DNA from: Stutzerimonas chloritidismutans AW-1
GTDB lineage: Bacteria; Pseudomonadota; Gammaproteobacteria; Pseudomonadales; Pseudomonadaceae
Length of the DNA: 64,000 bases
Assembly: GCF_000495915.1 (NCBI RefSeq)
Contig: NZ_AOFQ01000050.1
Span: forward strand, 42,944-106,943
Reading direction: 5' to 3'
The position numbers were made by a program, and so were the translations under genes. The notes below the pieces were generated by a model, which had not been told where the DNA came from, searched no databases, and saw nothing but the letters and a program-made list of their open reading frames with translations. Positions within the stretch are counted from its first letter, which is position 1; each line of letters opens with the position of its first letter. Below, piece after piece: positions 37,230-47,514 of this stretch.

Positions 37230-37601
37230 TCAGCCACCGGACTTCTTTGCCTTGAAACCACGCTTGCTCAACTCGTCGATCAGCAGCGTGACATGATCGC
37301 CCTGAATCTCGATGACACCGTCCTTCAGTGCCCCGCCGGTACCACAGCGGCGCTTCAGCGCGCTGGCCAGCTCCTTGAGTTCGCTTTCCGGCAGTGCAAC
37401 GCCGCTGATGGTGGTCACGGTCTTGCCGCCCCGCCCCTTGCTTTCACGGCGTACCCGGGCGATGCCGTCGCCTTCGGGAATGGCCGTCTGCCTGCAGGTA
37501 CACGCATCGTCCGGCTTGCCGCAATCGGGGCAATGACGTCCCGATTCGGTGGAATAGACCAGCCCGCCCAGGCTGGCGAGTGAGGTGGTTTTCTTCGCCA
37601 C
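37230..37601 (-). CDS. yciH: SUI1/eIF1-like translation factor YciH
   Basis: 123 residues. An N-terminal part with a CxxC..CxC cluster (CPDCGKPDDACTC) is followed by the SUI1 fold (IARVRRESKGRGGKTVTTISG, LKELASALKRRCGTGGALKDG, VIEIQGDHVTLLIDELSKRGF). Bacterial YciH resembles eIF1 and discourages initiation on unusual starts or leaderless mRNA. The start is the GTG at 37601 with GAGAGGTG upstream; upstream in-frame sequence is not family-like. An insertion sequence lies about 200 bases upstream, on the promoter side. Confidence 0.9.
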   Translation of the reverse strand: MAKKTTSLASLGGLVYSTESGRHCPDCGKPDDACTCRQTAIPEGDGIARVRRESKGRGGKTVTTISGVALPESELKELASALKRRCGTGGALKDGVIEIQGDHVTLLIDELSKRGFKAKKSGG

Positions 37602-37809
37602 CAGACACCTCTCGATCAAACGGATGGAAGCCGCGCCAGCAGGCGGCGGAAGAGGGCGCAATTTAACAGACAGAGGCGAACGAATCCGCCACCGCTCGAC
37701 AAAACTTTCCTCCACCTCCCGGCGTTTCGGTTTGCCGAGGCTCAACCATCAGCTATTCGAGAAGACAATGTCCCCGTTTCATGTTGCACGGAGGCAGTTC
37801 TGTAATCAG

Positions 37810-39240
37810 ATGGACTCGCCCTCGCCGAGGCGTCAAAGCGCCACGGTGGCATCTAAAAGCCAACGACAGCGAGGGCGAGCCCATGAACAAGCGTACAGCG
37901 AAGAAGCAGTCCCAACCACTGAACGACGTGTCGGCCTGCACGACGGTCGCAGTCGATCTGGCCAAGCGGGTGTTTCAATTGGCGGGCGAGGATGCTCAAG
38001 GCCAAGTGGTCTTTGAGCAGCGGATCAAATCGCGCGAGGCGTTCCAGGCGTTCCTGGGCGCACTGCCGGCTGGTGTGATGGTGCTGATGGAAACCGGTCC
38101 GGGCGCACAAGCCTGGGCCCGGCTGTTGCAGGCGCAAGGCGTGCGGGTGCGCATCCTGCCGGCGCAGCGCGTGGCCGAGCATCGCAGCGGGGCGAAGAAC
38201 GATCGTAACGATACGCTGGCCATCCTGCGTGCCGGGCGAGACAGCAGCATCGCCGCGGTGCCGGTCAAGAGTGCGGCGGCACTGGCGATGCAGGCCCTGC
38301 ATCGGGCCCGGCAGGGCTATGTGCGCCGTCGCACGGCCATGGGCAACCAGATGCGCGGGCTGCTGCTCGAGCATGGCATAGCCTTGGCCCAAGGCGAGGC
38401 GGCCATCGCGCGGGGCGTGCCGCGCGTCCTGGAAGACGCCACCCAGCCGCTGCCCGACATGCTGCGCGAACTGCTCGACGAACTGCTGGGCGAATGGCTC
38501 CAGCTGGGGGCGCGCATCGACGTGCTGACTGGACGCCTGGAAACCCATGCGCGCACTGACGAGACGGCGAAACGGCTGATGACCGTACGCGGGGTCGGCC
38601 CGATCATCGCCACGGCGCTACTGGCCAAGCAGACCGAGCCCGAGCGATTCGCCAATGCCAGGCAGTTCGCCGCCTACTTCGGCGTCGTGCCCGACCAGCA
38701 CAGCAGCGGACAGAAGGTGCAGTTGGGCAGGATGAGCAAGCGTGGCGATGCTTATCTGCGCAGCCTGATGATCCAGGGCGCGCATGCGGTCTTGCGGCAG
38801 TTGCAGCCTGATACGGAGCAGCCAGACGACCGCCGCCTGCAGCGCTGGCTACAGCGCCTCGGTCGCAAGGGCGCCGCGGTGCGCCTGGCCAACCGCAACC
38901 TGCGCATCCTGTGGGTGCTGCTGCAGAGCGAACAGACCTATCGTCGCCAGCCGAACCTGGATCAGGAGGCTGCGATGAGCCACTGAGCAAACGAGTGACC
39001 GCCACCGGGGCGCCAAGCGCTCCAACCCCTGCTGAAGAACATTGACCCCAGGTCAGACCGTCGCGGAACGATGCCTGCCACCCTACCGGCTCTTGAAGCC
39101 TCCACGTAATGGGCATACCGCGAGCTGAACTGATGTTGGCCAGAAGCCCGACGAGGCTTCCTCGAACAGGCCTGATACATAGATGCAACCGGGTAGCGGT
39201 GTTCAAAGAGCAGAAGGTTGACAGGTGGGGGCGAGTCCAT
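37810..39240 (+). mobile_element. IS110-family element, IS1111 type
   Basis: One transposase gene is bounded by inverted repeats: left ATGGACTCGCCCTCGCC (37810-37826), right GGTGGGGGCGAGTCCAT (39224-39240), matching at 15 of 17 positions. The 254 bases after the gene are non-coding and belong to the element. Having inverted repeats at all marks the IS1111 subgroup; in that group true ends lie a few bases outside the repeats, so the limits may shift slightly. The right end directly abuts a genomic palindromic repeat. Confidence 0.8.
37883..38986 (+). CDS. IS110/IS1111 transposase (DEDD type)
   Basis: 367 residues. The N-terminal RuvC-like part holds TTVAVDLAKRVFQLAG (first Asp), LMETGPGAQAWA (Glu) and RSGAKNDRNDTLAILRA (Asp pair); the C-terminal transposase_20 part has MTVRGVGPIIATALLA, FAAYFGVVPDQHSSGQK and GRMSKRGDAYLRSLMIQGA. 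The gene appears intact and full length. ATG at 37883 follows GAGGGCGAGCCC; an open frame 34 codons upstream crosses the left end and is not coding. Confidence 0.92.
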   Translation: MNKRTAKKQSQPLNDVSACTTVAVDLAKRVFQLAGEDAQGQVVFEQRIKSREAFQAFLGALPAGVMVLMETGPGAQAWARLLQAQGVRVRILPAQRVAEHRSGAKNDRNDTLAILRAGRDSSIAAVPVKSAAALAMQALHRARQGYVRRRTAMGNQMRGLLLEHGIALAQGEAAIARGVPRVLEDATQPLPDMLRELLDELLGEWLQLGARIDVLTGRLETHARTDETAKRLMTVRGVGPIIATALLAKQTEPERFANARQFAAYFGVVPDQHSSGQKVQLGRMSKRGDAYLRSLMIQGAHAVLRQLQPDTEQPDDRRLQRWLQRLGRKGAAVRLANRNLRILWVLLQSEQTYRRQPNLDQEAAMSH

Positions 39241-39242
39241 AC

Positions 39243-39327
39243 ATAGGGTGGGCTTCAGCCCACCAATAGAGCACCGACGCAGCGATTACCTTGGGATCAG
39301 CCAGGCGGGTTGTAAGTCGCCCTACAC
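39243..39327. repeat. Repeat pair between IS element and thiO
   Basis: ATAGGGTGGGCTTCAGCCCA (39243 on) and, inverted, GGCGGGTTGTAAGTCGCCCT (39304 on) are variants of the same family as 15401-15548 and 50031-50097. The right unit covers the thiO stop codon. Confidence 0.7.
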
Positions 39328-40419
39328 GATCCGCCCGGCTGGTGCATAGGGCGCAGGATCGACAACCGGCTCACGCCCCAGCATCAGGTCGGTCAACAGC
39401 TGGCAGGACGCAGGGGCCAGGACCAACCCGTTGCGGAAATGCCCGCAATTGAGCCAGAGTCCTTCGAAGCCGCTCACCGGCCCGATATAAGGCACGCCGT
39501 CCGGCGAACCGGGACGCAGGCCCGCCCAGTGCCTGACCACCTGCGCGCCGGCCAGCGCCGGCAGCAGCTCGATAGCGGTCGCCCGAAGGCTCTCCAGGGC
39601 ATCCTCTGTCGGCGTCTTGTCGAAGCCGACATCTTCCAGCGTGCTGCCGATCAGGATATGGCCGTCACGCCGCGGAATCGCATAGCGCCGCTTGGCCAGC
39701 ACCATGCTGGGCAGGAAAGCCTCGGCGCACTTGAACAGGATCATCTGTCCCTTCATCGGCTTGACCGGCATATCCAGGCCCAACGTCGCCAGCAGCTTGC
39801 CGCTCCAGGCCCCCGCAGCCAGCACCACCTGGTCCGCCAGCATCTCGCCCTGCGCCGTCTGCACGCCCACTATGCGCGCGCCGTCGCGCAGGAAGCCCTG
39901 GACCGGGCACTGCTCGATCACATTCACGTTCGGCAGCAGGCGCAGCGCCTCGCGCAATGCACGGAGCAACCGCGGATTGCGCACGTTGGCGACACCCGAC
40001 ATGTAAACAGCCCGCTCATAACCTTCGCCCAGCGACGGCACGGCGTGGTGCACGGCTTCCATCGGCACCGACGCCAATGGCCGCCCGTACCGCTCGGCCC
40101 AGCTCAGTGCCTCGGCCTCGTCATGCAGATCGAGCCAGTAGAGGCCGGTCACATGCAGCTCCGGGTCCACCCCCGTCTCGGCCAGCAACCGCTCGCTCAA
40201 CTGCGGATAGAAATCCTGCGACCAGTGCGCCAGCGCCGTGACCGCAGGGCTGTAGCGCCACGGATACAACGGCGACACGATCCCGCCGCCAGCCCAGGAG
40301 GCTTCGCTGCCGACAGCACCGGACTCCAGCAACGACACCGATTTGCCGGCCTGGGCCAGACGATAGGCGCAAAGAAGACCAATCACCCCGCCACCGACAA
40401 CGATCACTTCTTGATTCAC
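39322..40419 (-). CDS. thiO: Glycine oxidase ThiO
   Basis: 365 residues, FAD-dependent amino-acid oxidase. The dinucleotide motif VIVVGGGVIGLLCAYRLAQ starts the protein; SWAGGGIVSPLYPWRY and HWAGLRPGSPDGVPYIGPV are family-typical, and VLAAGAWSGKLL closes the FAD domain. The enzyme oxidises glycine to iminoglyoxylate for thiazole synthesis in thiamine production. I chose the GTG at 40419 with GGAGAG upstream over a TTG at 40431. In pseudomonads thiO commonly adjoins the fimT/minor-pilin genes, as here. Confidence 0.9.
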   Translation of the reverse strand: MNQEVIVVGGGVIGLLCAYRLAQAGKSVSLLESGAVGSEASWAGGGIVSPLYPWRYSPAVTALAHWSQDFYPQLSERLLAETGVDPELHVTGLYWLDLHDEAEALSWAERYGRPLASVPMEAVHHAVPSLGEGYERAVYMSGVANVRNPRLLRALREALRLLPNVNVIEQCPVQGFLRDGARIVGVQTAQGEMLADQVVLAAGAWSGKLLATLGLDMPVKPMKGQMILFKCAEAFLPSMVLAKRRYAIPRRDGHILIGSTLEDVGFDKTPTEDALESLRATAIELLPALAGAQVVRHWAGLRPGSPDGVPYIGPVSGFEGLWLNCGHFRNGLVLAPASCQLLTDLMLGREPVVDPAPYAPAGRIV

Positions 40420-40575
40420 ATGTCTCTCCAACCGTCTGGTTCACATTTCTGCCCTTCCTGTCTTGGACTGGCTGGCAGCCTGCTTTTAAAGTGCGTCTGT
40501 GACTGTTACGCAAGCATCTGCATGACAAACAGCAGCCAGGACGGCTGAGCATCATACGTGCAAAGGACCCGCACT

Positions 40576-41073
40576 ATGGCGAACCGAAATCAAGGCTTCA
40601 CCCTGATCGAACTGATTAGCACGCTAGCGATAGTGGCCATTGTCCTTTCGATAGCCGTGCCGGCATTTTCCGAATTGATCGAGCGGAATCGTCAGGAGGC
40701 GCTCATGCACCAAGTGCAAAACGTCCTGCACAATGCCCGTGCCCGAGCGGTCATGCAGCGTCGCACCATCGAGATCTGTGGTAGCGACGACGGCCAGACC
40801 TGCTCGGCGAGCTGGGCCGACGGCTGGCTCGTGCGCACCTCGAATGGCCAAATATTGCAGCTCACCCAGCTTCCCACGCCTGATGCACTACGCTGGCAGG
40901 GCTTCGGCCAGAGCATTAGTTTTCATGACAACGGCACTAGTCCAACCGGCAACGGGAGGTTTTACCAATGCCACAAGAGCCGAATAGCCTGGCAGCTGAT
41001 TCTCAGTCGCCAAGGTCGCCTGCGCCAGGGAACGCCGACGGAGAACGTAAGCAAAGCCAGCCTATGCGATTGA
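40576..41073 (+). CDS. fimT: Type IV pilus minor pilin FimT
   Basis: 165 residues. A prepilin leader (MANRNQG) is cut before FTLIELISTLAIVAIVLSIA, with Glu at +5. The rest follows the FimT/GspH pattern (NVLHNARARAVMQRRTIEIC, GWLVRTSNGQ, FHDNGTSPTGNGRFYQC). FimT of naturally transformable bacteria binds DNA through its C-terminus and supports uptake; here the C-terminal half is Arg/Lys-rich (KSRIAWQLILSRQGRLRQG), which would fit. AAAGGACC precedes the ATG. It starts the pilin group and is divergent from thiO. Confidence 0.87.
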   Translation: MANRNQGFTLIELISTLAIVAIVLSIAVPAFSELIERNRQEALMHQVQNVLHNARARAVMQRRTIEICGSDDGQTCSASWADGWLVRTSNGQILQLTQLPTPDALRWQGFGQSISFHDNGTSPTGNGRFYQCHKSRIAWQLILSRQGRLRQGTPTENVSKASLCD

Positions 41074-41241
41074 TGTCCTCGCACCGAAGCGCCGCACAAA
41101 CTTTGACGCAGCTCACACTGCAGGGAGCGGGCAAATCGATGACCGACCGTCCGTCCACGTAAACGCGCCAACCATCTTTCCCGCGGGGACAAGACAACGG
41201 CGCATTTGCATCATCCGCTCACGATTGTCCTGGAGCACATC

Positions 41242-41733
41242 ATGTCACGCCGAACCGACATGCACGGATTCACCTTGGTCGAGCTGATGATCACCTTGGC
41301 GTTGCTCGGCATATTCGCAGCTATTGCCGTGCCCAGCTTCAATTCGCTGATCCGCAGCAACCAAGTGCAGAGCAAGGCAGAGGAACTGGTCATCTTCCTG
41401 CAGCACGCGCGGGGGCAAGCCGTCCTCAACCGACAGCCATACGAAGTACGGATCAAAAGCGATGCGCCTTGGGAAATCAGCAAAGCGGGAAGCGACTACA
41501 TCGAGCGAATCTTGGAGCATAACCCCGACCACGCGGAGATCCTCAGTTCAGCCCTGAGCAACGACAAGCTGGTCTACCGGGCAAACGGCACCGCTACAGC
41601 AGCCAGGTTCACCATATGCCGCGAATCAGACCCTGCCACCGGCTACCTGCTTGAGGTGCAGCCCAGTGGCAGCCTTATTCTTTCCCAGCGGGGCCAAGAA
41701 AACGGGACTGCCTTGAACAGTTGCACCCCATGA
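41242..41733 (+). CDS. fimU: Type IV pilus minor pilin FimU
   Basis: 163 residues with leader MSRRTDMHG cut before FTLVELMITLALLGIFAAIA. The GspH/FimU fold follows (KAEELVIFLQHARGQAVLNRQP, LVYRANGTATAARFTICR, ILSQRGQENG) with paired Cys near the end. FimU, PilV, PilW and PilX form the priming complex at the pilus tip. The 168-base gap after fimT holds no gene. TGGAGCACATC precedes the ATG at 41242. The stop codon is 8 bases before the pilV start. Confidence 0.86.
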   Translation: MSRRTDMHGFTLVELMITLALLGIFAAIAVPSFNSLIRSNQVQSKAEELVIFLQHARGQAVLNRQPYEVRIKSDAPWEISKAGSDYIERILEHNPDHAEILSSALSNDKLVYRANGTATAARFTICRESDPATGYLLEVQPSGSLILSQRGQENGTALNSCTP

Positions 41734-41741
41734 GGAATGCG

Positions 41742-42299
41742 ATGAAAACCAGCAAGGGCTTCAGCCTGATCGAAGTGCTCGTGGCACTGCTGTTGACCAC
41801 CATCGGCGTGCTCGGGATGGTGGCTCTGCAGGGACGCAGCATCCAATACACTCAGGACTCCGTGCAACGCAACACTGCCATCGCCCTGTCCGGCGACCTG
41901 ATCGAAATCATGCGCGCTCAGCCAAAGGAGCTTTTCAACGCATCACCTCCACAGTTCCCTATGAATAGCGGCTTAAAAGACACTTCCCTGTTTTACAAGA
42001 CCCTTGGTGATGACTTTGCCAACCGCGAGACCTGCGTGGCGGGCCCGAATCGCATCGCCGAGACCGCCGAGGAACTACGCGACTGCTGGGCAGATAAGGT
42101 CGAGGCCCTGCTGCCGGGTGGCACCGATGTGTTCACCGAACATACCTACATCTGCCGTAGCTCTGTCCCAGGGGACTGTGACGGCAAGGGTTCGATGCTC
42201 GAAATTCACCTGGCGTGGCAAGTCCGGGAGGGCGCCTGTCTCGATGCAAGCAATACCGACGGCGCAGTCTGCGCCTATACCGTTCGGGTAGAACCATGA
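41742..42299 (+). CDS. pilV: Type IV pilus minor pilin PilV
   Basis: 185 residues with leader MKTSKG before FSLIEVLVALLLTTIGVLGMVALQ, the typical PilV N-terminus. The Cys-containing body (RDCWADKVEALLPGG, TYICRSSVPGDC, HLAWQVREGAC) matches PilV. The ATG at 41742 with GAGGA six bases upstream is preferred over ATG 41730. Stop codon overlaps the pilW start (ATGA). Confidence 0.88.
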   Translation: MKTSKGFSLIEVLVALLLTTIGVLGMVALQGRSIQYTQDSVQRNTAIALSGDLIEIMRAQPKELFNASPPQFPMNSGLKDTSLFYKTLGDDFANRETCVAGPNRIAETAEELRDCWADKVEALLPGGTDVFTEHTYICRSSVPGDCDGKGSMLEIHLAWQVREGACLDASNTDGAVCAYTVRVEP

Positions 42300-43147
42300 A
42301 ACTTATGAAATATACATTCGGCCTTTCTATGGTGGAGTTGCTGATCGCTCTAGCCATCAGCAGCTTCCTCGTCCTTGGTATTACTCAGGTCTATATCGAC
42401 AACAAGCGCAACTATGCTTACCAGCAGAACCAGGCTGTAAACATAGAGAACAGCAGGTTTGCCGCGCTTGTGATCAACGACTACCTGGGCAAGGCCGGCT
42501 ATCGCCGATCTCCCTCGGCGTTACTGGAAACGGTTTTCCCTGCTCTCACAGCGTCTGGGGACTGCCTCGCCTTCAATGCAGGGCATGCCGCTACCGGACT
42601 GGACCCCAACGTAGGAACCGGCTTCTGCATACGCTACCAACCGCAGATCAGCGGCGAGCTGGATTGCCAAGGCGCAGCGAGTCCAGTGGTATATGACGTG
42701 GCCTTTCCTTCACTCCCTCCTGACGAAAGCGACTTGACTGTTCTGGCATTCAAATACGAGCCCGGCAGCGGCGGTGAACTGCAGGATGGCCGACTACTGT
42801 GCAAAAGCCTGAATGCAAATAGCCCGCAATATGGAGAGGTGCTCCGCGGAATCGCGGATCTACGGCTGGATTTTGGCGTAGGCAGCACCGGCATGCTGGA
42901 AAAGCAAATCACCACTTTCATTTCGCAAGCCGACTGGACGCCAACCAGCGGTGCAATTCGTAGCGTTCGCTATGCGTTGCTGCTCGCCAGCCGTACTCGA
43001 CAGCGCGACGCAGACGACTCCAAGGTTTTGGCCGATTGGTTGGCCGACGCATCGGCAGACACGAAAACCCGGCTGGAGGAGGCGGACAACAGACGCATCT
43101 ATCAGATGGCAGCCGCCACGCAGACCATCAGGAATCTCATGCCATGA
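42296..43147 (+). CDS. pilW: Type IV pilus minor pilin PilW
   Basis: 283 residues. Leader MKLMKYTFG is followed by LSMVELLIALAISSFLVLGI, with Leu rather than Phe at +1 and Glu at +5. Later parts (FAALVINDYLGKAGYR, GTGFCIRYQPQI, DLTVLAFKYEPG, SVRYALLLASRTRQRD) fit PilW. Start and stop codons overlap the neighbours (ATGA on both sides), so pilV-pilW-pilX are translationally coupled. Confidence 0.87.
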   Translation: MKLMKYTFGLSMVELLIALAISSFLVLGITQVYIDNKRNYAYQQNQAVNIENSRFAALVINDYLGKAGYRRSPSALLETVFPALTASGDCLAFNAGHAATGLDPNVGTGFCIRYQPQISGELDCQGAASPVVYDVAFPSLPPDESDLTVLAFKYEPGSGGELQDGRLLCKSLNANSPQYGEVLRGIADLRLDFGVGSTGMLEKQITTFISQADWTPTSGAIRSVRYALLLASRTRQRDADDSKVLADWLADASADTKTRLEEADNRRIYQMAAATQTIRNLMP

Positions 43148-43749
43148 CTCTCCATACGCGAAGCAAGCAGGAAGGAGCGGTACTTCTCGTTTCCCTCGTC
43201 ATGCTGCTTGTATTGACCGTGCTGGCCGTCGGCAGCATGCGTGGGGTAACCCTCGAATCACGCGTCACCGCCAACCGTGCTCAAGACCTCAAGACCCAGA
43301 GCATCGCTGATGCGGCGTTGCGCGAAGCGGAGTTCCGCTTTTACGGCCCGGGCAACCTGGCTGACAAGCTCGAGGCAAGGGCCGAGAACTGTGCCGCGTC
43401 GAACACCTTGAAGACCAACGGAATAAACAGGCCCTGTCTGTTGGAGATCCGGGAGGATCGCCTCCTTGCCTTCGTGGACAAGCCCGGGCTGACCGGAGCT
43501 GACGATCTCTCGCTTTCGTCGAGCATCTGGATGCCCTACCGGGGCACGGATCCCGCAGCCGAAACCGAAGCCGATGCGTACTACAACAGCATCCTGGCGG
43601 CAGAAACTGGCAATGCCGCTGTAAACGCTGAATACGGCGGCCGCGGCGAAGGAAGCGGCACCTATTTCTATCTCAACAATGGCAAGACTGGTGATGCGAT
43701 CTATCTGCAGTCGACGCACGCCAATATTTACCTTGGTCTTAACAATTGA
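43144..43749 (+). CDS. pilX: Type IV pilus minor pilin PilX
   Basis: 201 residues. The leader (MTLHTRSKQEG) precedes AVLLVSLVMLLVLTVLAVGSM, lacking Glu at +5 as is usual for PilX. The body (TLESRVTANRAQDLKTQSIADAAL) is the PilX N-domain (PF14341), followed by GGRGEGSGTYFYLNN. PilX bridges the minor-pilin complex to PilY1. Confidence 0.86.
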   Translation: MTLHTRSKQEGAVLLVSLVMLLVLTVLAVGSMRGVTLESRVTANRAQDLKTQSIADAALREAEFRFYGPGNLADKLEARAENCAASNTLKTNGINRPCLLEIREDRLLAFVDKPGLTGADDLSLSSSIWMPYRGTDPAAETEADAYYNSILAAETGNAAVNAEYGGRGEGSGTYFYLNNGKTGDAIYLQSTHANIYLGLNN

Positions 43750-43760
43750 GAGCCGACATC

Positions 43761-46700
43761 ATGTCCCGTCTTCATCTCCACTCTCATACCAAGGCGCTCT
43801 CGTATGCGGTCTTCGGCGTAATTCTGTTCAGCGCTGCCGATGTGTTTGCCGCCGTATCTCAGAGCCCATTGAGCCTGACCGTGGGCGTTCCGCCGAACAT
43901 GCTGCTGACGCTCGACGACTCGGGCAGTATGCGCTGGGCTTTTGCTCCGGATAATAAAAGCGGCTATTCCGACACACGCCGAGCCAAATCGAGCACTTTC
44001 AATCCGATCTACTACAATCCCGAGGCAACTTACCAGGCACCGATCGTCTTCGATGCTTCTGGCAACGAAAACCAGCTTTCCACCAGTTTCACCTCCGCGC
44101 TGGTCAACGGCTATAACAGCTCTCGCGGCGACCTGAATCTTTCTGGTGATTACAAGGTGTCATGGACCTACGTCCTAGAAGAAGGGCTGCCCACCAGCTA
44201 TGGCTATAGCAGCACCAGCAATCGGTTGGCAGAGAACCCCTATGCAGACTTTTCCTGTTATGTGGCGTCTCTGAATAGCAACGGCTCATACAAAACCTGC
44301 AATCTCAGCACAGGGCAAACGGTTAAGATCACTCGCGGTGCTGATACCGGAGGCTGGAACTCAACTCGGACTTGCACCGCCACTATTGATAACTGGGTTG
44401 CTGGAGACTGCTCCTACAACAGCAATAACGGCCGCTATACCGGCAGTTGGGCACGCAAGGGAGTCCCAGCGTACTACTACATTTATGATTCGAGCAAAGC
44501 CGCGAACTGCACGTTCGATAATGATGAGTGTTACTCCCTTCAATTCGTCGGCAGCGACGAACAGCAGAACTTCGCCAACTGGTACTCTTTCTACCGTAAC
44601 CGTGGCCTGGCAACCATTTCTGCCGCAGCGCTGGCCTTTTACGACGTGTCTCCTGCGGTACGCCTGAGTTGGCAAGGGCTTGGGCGCTGCACCACTTTCA
44701 ACGGCAGCGACAGTAACTGCCGGAGCAACGCCTTCAAGGCCTACTCCCCCGAGCACAAAGGCCAACTGTATACCTGGCTGCAGAATATCAATTTCAACCA
44801 GAGCACCTACCTGCCAGCCGCAATGAAGCGTGCCGGCGAGTTCTTCAAGACCGCGACGCCGTGGCAGAAGACCCCCAATGGCACGGGCAATACAACGCAG
44901 AACACCTATGCTTGCCGCGCCAGCTATCACATCATGATGACCGATGGCCTGTGGAACGAATCGGTCAGCGCTCCCAGCAGTTTCCGGCACGATGCCGCCA
45001 GTTTCACCCTGCCAGATGGACGTGCTTATGCCCAACGAGCCCCCTATTACGACAGCCAGAACAACACCCTGGCCGACCTCGCTATGCACTACTGGGCAAC
45101 AGACTTGAATTCGGAGCTAGACAACAACTTGCCGGCCTACGCCCCCTTCAAGAGCGGTGACACTACCACCGATTACTGGGACCCACGCAACGACCCAGCC
45201 ACCTGGCAACACATGACCAACTTCATGATGGGCCTGGGCCTGACCGAAGCCATGAATCGAACGGATATCCTTTGGGAAGGTAGTACGCACAAGGGCGCCG
45301 GCTACAACGCCCTGCTGGCAGGTAATGTAACCTGGCCTCCCGCCAGCGACTCTGGTAACAATAACAACGTCTATGACCTATGGCATGCCGCAATCAACTC
45401 TCGCGGAGAGTTCTTCAGCGTTGATAGTCCTGAGGCGATGGTCCAGGCATTCGATGACATCCTGTCCCGTATTGCCGATCGCAAGTCCACCGCCGCTCGC
45501 CCTGCCATCAATTCCGGCCAAGTGAGTACTGACGAAAACGATAACGGCACGGTCAAGACCGTCTCCTACCAGACGTCATATGCCAGCGACGACAATTGGT
45601 CTGGCGATGTAAAACGTTTCGAAAAGGCTTGGAACGCTCAGGACAACGCTTTTGAAACTTCCGAAATGTGGAGCGCCAAGAGCCACGTACCCAGCTGGCA
45701 AAGTCGTACCATTAAAATGGCGGGCGAGACGAATAGTGGCCTGATGGACTTCACTTGGGCGAATGCCGGCTCCGCGGGCACCACCGGCACGCTGGCCAGC
45801 CTGCTCAGCCGCGATCCGGAAAATGGCAATCTACCGGACGCCAAAGGGGAGCAGCGCTTGCAGTATCTCCGTGGCAACCGCAGCGATGAAGGCTCAACGT
45901 TCCGTCAACGTAGCGGCGTGCTGGGTGACTTCTATTCATCCAGTCCAGTCGTGGTATCCGGGCCGCGCTACCTCGTCAATTTCAGTAATCGCCTGGAAGG
46001 CAATACCGCTTATTCAACCTTTGCAACCAATATTGCCGGCCGGACACCTCGCGTGTATGTGGGCGGCAATGACGGGATGCTGCATGGCTTTAATGCGCTT
46101 ACCGGCGTTGAAGAATTTGCCTTCGTTCCTAGCGCTGTGTTTGCCAAACTCAACAAGCTGACCGGCACCAACTACAGTCACGAGTTTTATGTCGATGGCA
46201 GCCCGGTCGTAGCAGACGTATTCAATGGAACAGAATGGCGCACCATTCTGGTAGGTACGTTAAAAGCAGGTGGTAAATCTATATTCGCGCTGGATATCAC
46301 GACTCCGGGAAGCGAGAAGCTTCTTTGGGAGTTCGACGACAGCAGCCTTCCGGACGATGCTGAAGCGAAGATGGGTTACAGCTTCTCGCAACCCACGATC
46401 GCACGGCTGCACACCGGCACTTGGGGCGTAGTGTTCGGCAATGGTTATGAAAGTACCAACAGCACCAACGGCAAGGCAGCCCTGTTCATAGTCGATGCAA
46501 TGCAAGGCACGCTCCTCACCAGCTTGGAAGTCGAGGGTGTGGACAGCGTTGCGAATGGCCTTTCGACCCCCAAGCTGGCTGACTACAATGCCGACGGGGT
46601 GGCCGACTATGCCTATGCTGGGGATCTCCAGGGCAATCTCTGGCGTTTCGACCTCCTGCGTGACAGTCGTAGCGATACGGCACCTTTTACCACCGCAGAC

Positions 46701-47477
46701 GATAGCGCAAACGCCATTGATGACTTCGAGGCAGCCTTTGGTGGCCACCCCCTATTCAGGGCGGTAGCGAACACCGGCACCGAAAGCCGTCAGCCTATTA
46801 CCTCTGCACCCAGCCTGGTGCTTCACCCCACGGGGTTCGGCTATCTGGTCGTATTCGGTACCGGTAAGTTCTTCGAAATAGGCGACAAGGAAGGCGACAA
46901 GAGTTTCGCCCAAACGGTATACGGCATCTGGGACAAGCAAACGCTGGGTGAGGAAGCCAGCGACCCAAATATCGCCCGCAGCAGTTTGCAGGAGCAGACG
47001 ATCACCACTCAAACCACTGTCGAGGCCAACGGCACCACGCGCCAAGGCTTAGTACTGAGCGATAACAACATCAGTTGGCAGGGTAGCGACGTCCAAGCGG
47101 CACAGAATGGCTGGTATCTGAACCTGCGCCAGAGCCAGGGGGAAATGGTGGTGGAGAATATGTCGCAGCTGGGCCGCACCATTTTCTTCCAGTCGCTGAT
47201 TCCGAATGACGATCCTTGCAGTGATGGCGCGAACAACTGGACCTATGCCATCAATCCCTTCACGGGTGGCCGAACCTCTCACAATGCTTTCGACTACAGG
47301 CCAACCACGGACATCGGCACGATCAATGTCTCGGCTATCCGTCAGGATGGCGAGGGAGGCGGCACGCTTTCGCAGGATTCCGACGGAACCTACCAGTACT
47401 GCACGGGCCAGGAATGCACCAATGTCTATCCAGACCCAGCCAGTCTAGGCCGCCAAAGCTGGCGTCGCGTCGAGTAG
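43761..47477 (+). CDS. pilY1: Type IV pilus tip-associated adhesin PilY1
   Basis: 1238 residues with signal peptide (SAADVFA-AV). The N-terminal region has a von Willebrand A-type metal site DDSGS (residues 52-56) and later [12 protein letters not shown]. The C-terminal part is the PilY/PilC beta-propeller ([36 protein letters not shown]) with a calcium-binding loop DYNADGVAD (941-949), which controls pilus extension and twitching in P. aeruginosa. An RGD tripeptide at 122-124 is far from the place of the P. aeruginosa one. ATG 43761 is preferred over a TTG at 43746. Confidence 0.93.
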   Translation: MSRLHLHSHTKALSYAVFGVILFSAADVFAAVSQSPLSLTVGVPPNMLLTLDDSGSMRWAFAPDNKSGYSDTRRAKSSTFNPIYYNPEATYQAPIVFDASGNENQLSTSFTSALVNGYNSSRGDLNLSGDYKVSWTYVLEEGLPTSYGYSSTSNRLAENPYADFSCYVASLNSNGSYKTCNLSTGQTVKITRGADTGGWNSTRTCTATIDNWVAGDCSYNSNNGRYTGSWARKGVPAYYYIYDSSKAANCTFDNDECYSLQFVGSDEQQNFANWYSFYRNRGLATISAAALAFYDVSPAVRLSWQGLGRCTTFNGSDSNCRSNAFKAYSPEHKGQLYTWLQNINFNQSTYLPAAMKRAGEFFKTATPWQKTPNGTGNTTQNTYACRASYHIMMTDGLWNESVSAPSSFRHDAASFTLPDGRAYAQRAPYYDSQNNTLADLAMHYWATDLNSELDNNLPAYAPFKSGDTTTDYWDPRNDPATWQHMTNFMMGLGLTEAMNRTDILWEGSTHKGAGYNALLAGNVTWPPASDSGNNNNVYDLWHAAINSRGEFFSVDSPEAMVQAFDDILSRIADRKSTAARPAINSGQVSTDENDNGTVKTVSYQTSYASDDNWSGDVKRFEKAWNAQDNAFETSEMWSAKSHVPSWQSRTIKMAGETNSGLMDFTWANAGSAGTTGTLASLLSRDPENGNLPDAKGEQRLQYLRGNRSDEGSTFRQRSGVLGDFYSSSPVVVSGPRYLVNFSNRLEGNTAYSTFATNIAGRTPRVYVGGNDGMLHGFNALTGVEEFAFVPSAVFAKLNKLTGTNYSHEFYVDGSPVVADVFNGTEWRTILVGTLKAGGKSIFALDITTPGSEKLLWEFDDSSLPDDAEAKMGYSFSQPTIARLHTGTWGVVFGNGYESTNSTNGKAALFIVDAMQGTLLTSLEVEGVDSVANGLSTPKLADYNADGVADYAYAGDLQGNLWRFDLLRDSRSDTAPFTTADDSANAIDDFEAAFGGHPLFRAVANTGTESRQPITSAPSLVLHPTGFGYLVVFGTGKFFEIGDKEGDKSFAQTVYGIWDKQTLGEEASDPNIARSSLQEQTITTQTTVEANGTTRQGLVLSDNNISWQGSDVQAAQNGWYLNLRQSQGEMVVENMSQLGRTIFFQSLIPNDDPCSDGANNWTYAINPFTGGRTSHNAFDYRPTTDIGTINVSAIRQDGEGGGTLSQDSDGTYQYCTGQECTNVYPDPASLGRQSWRRVE

Positions 47478-47514
47478 GAATAACGAGATGAACCCTGTAC
47501 TAACGGAGCAGTCC

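Noticed and set aside
35327..37255. 642-codon open frame antisense to speA
   Set aside because: Mirror of the GC-rich codon pattern of speA; no domain pattern and speA is certain.
43746..43760. TTG start of pilY1 overlapping the pilX stop
   Set aside because: No ribosome site at the right distance, and the ATG at 43761 gives a normal signal peptide.
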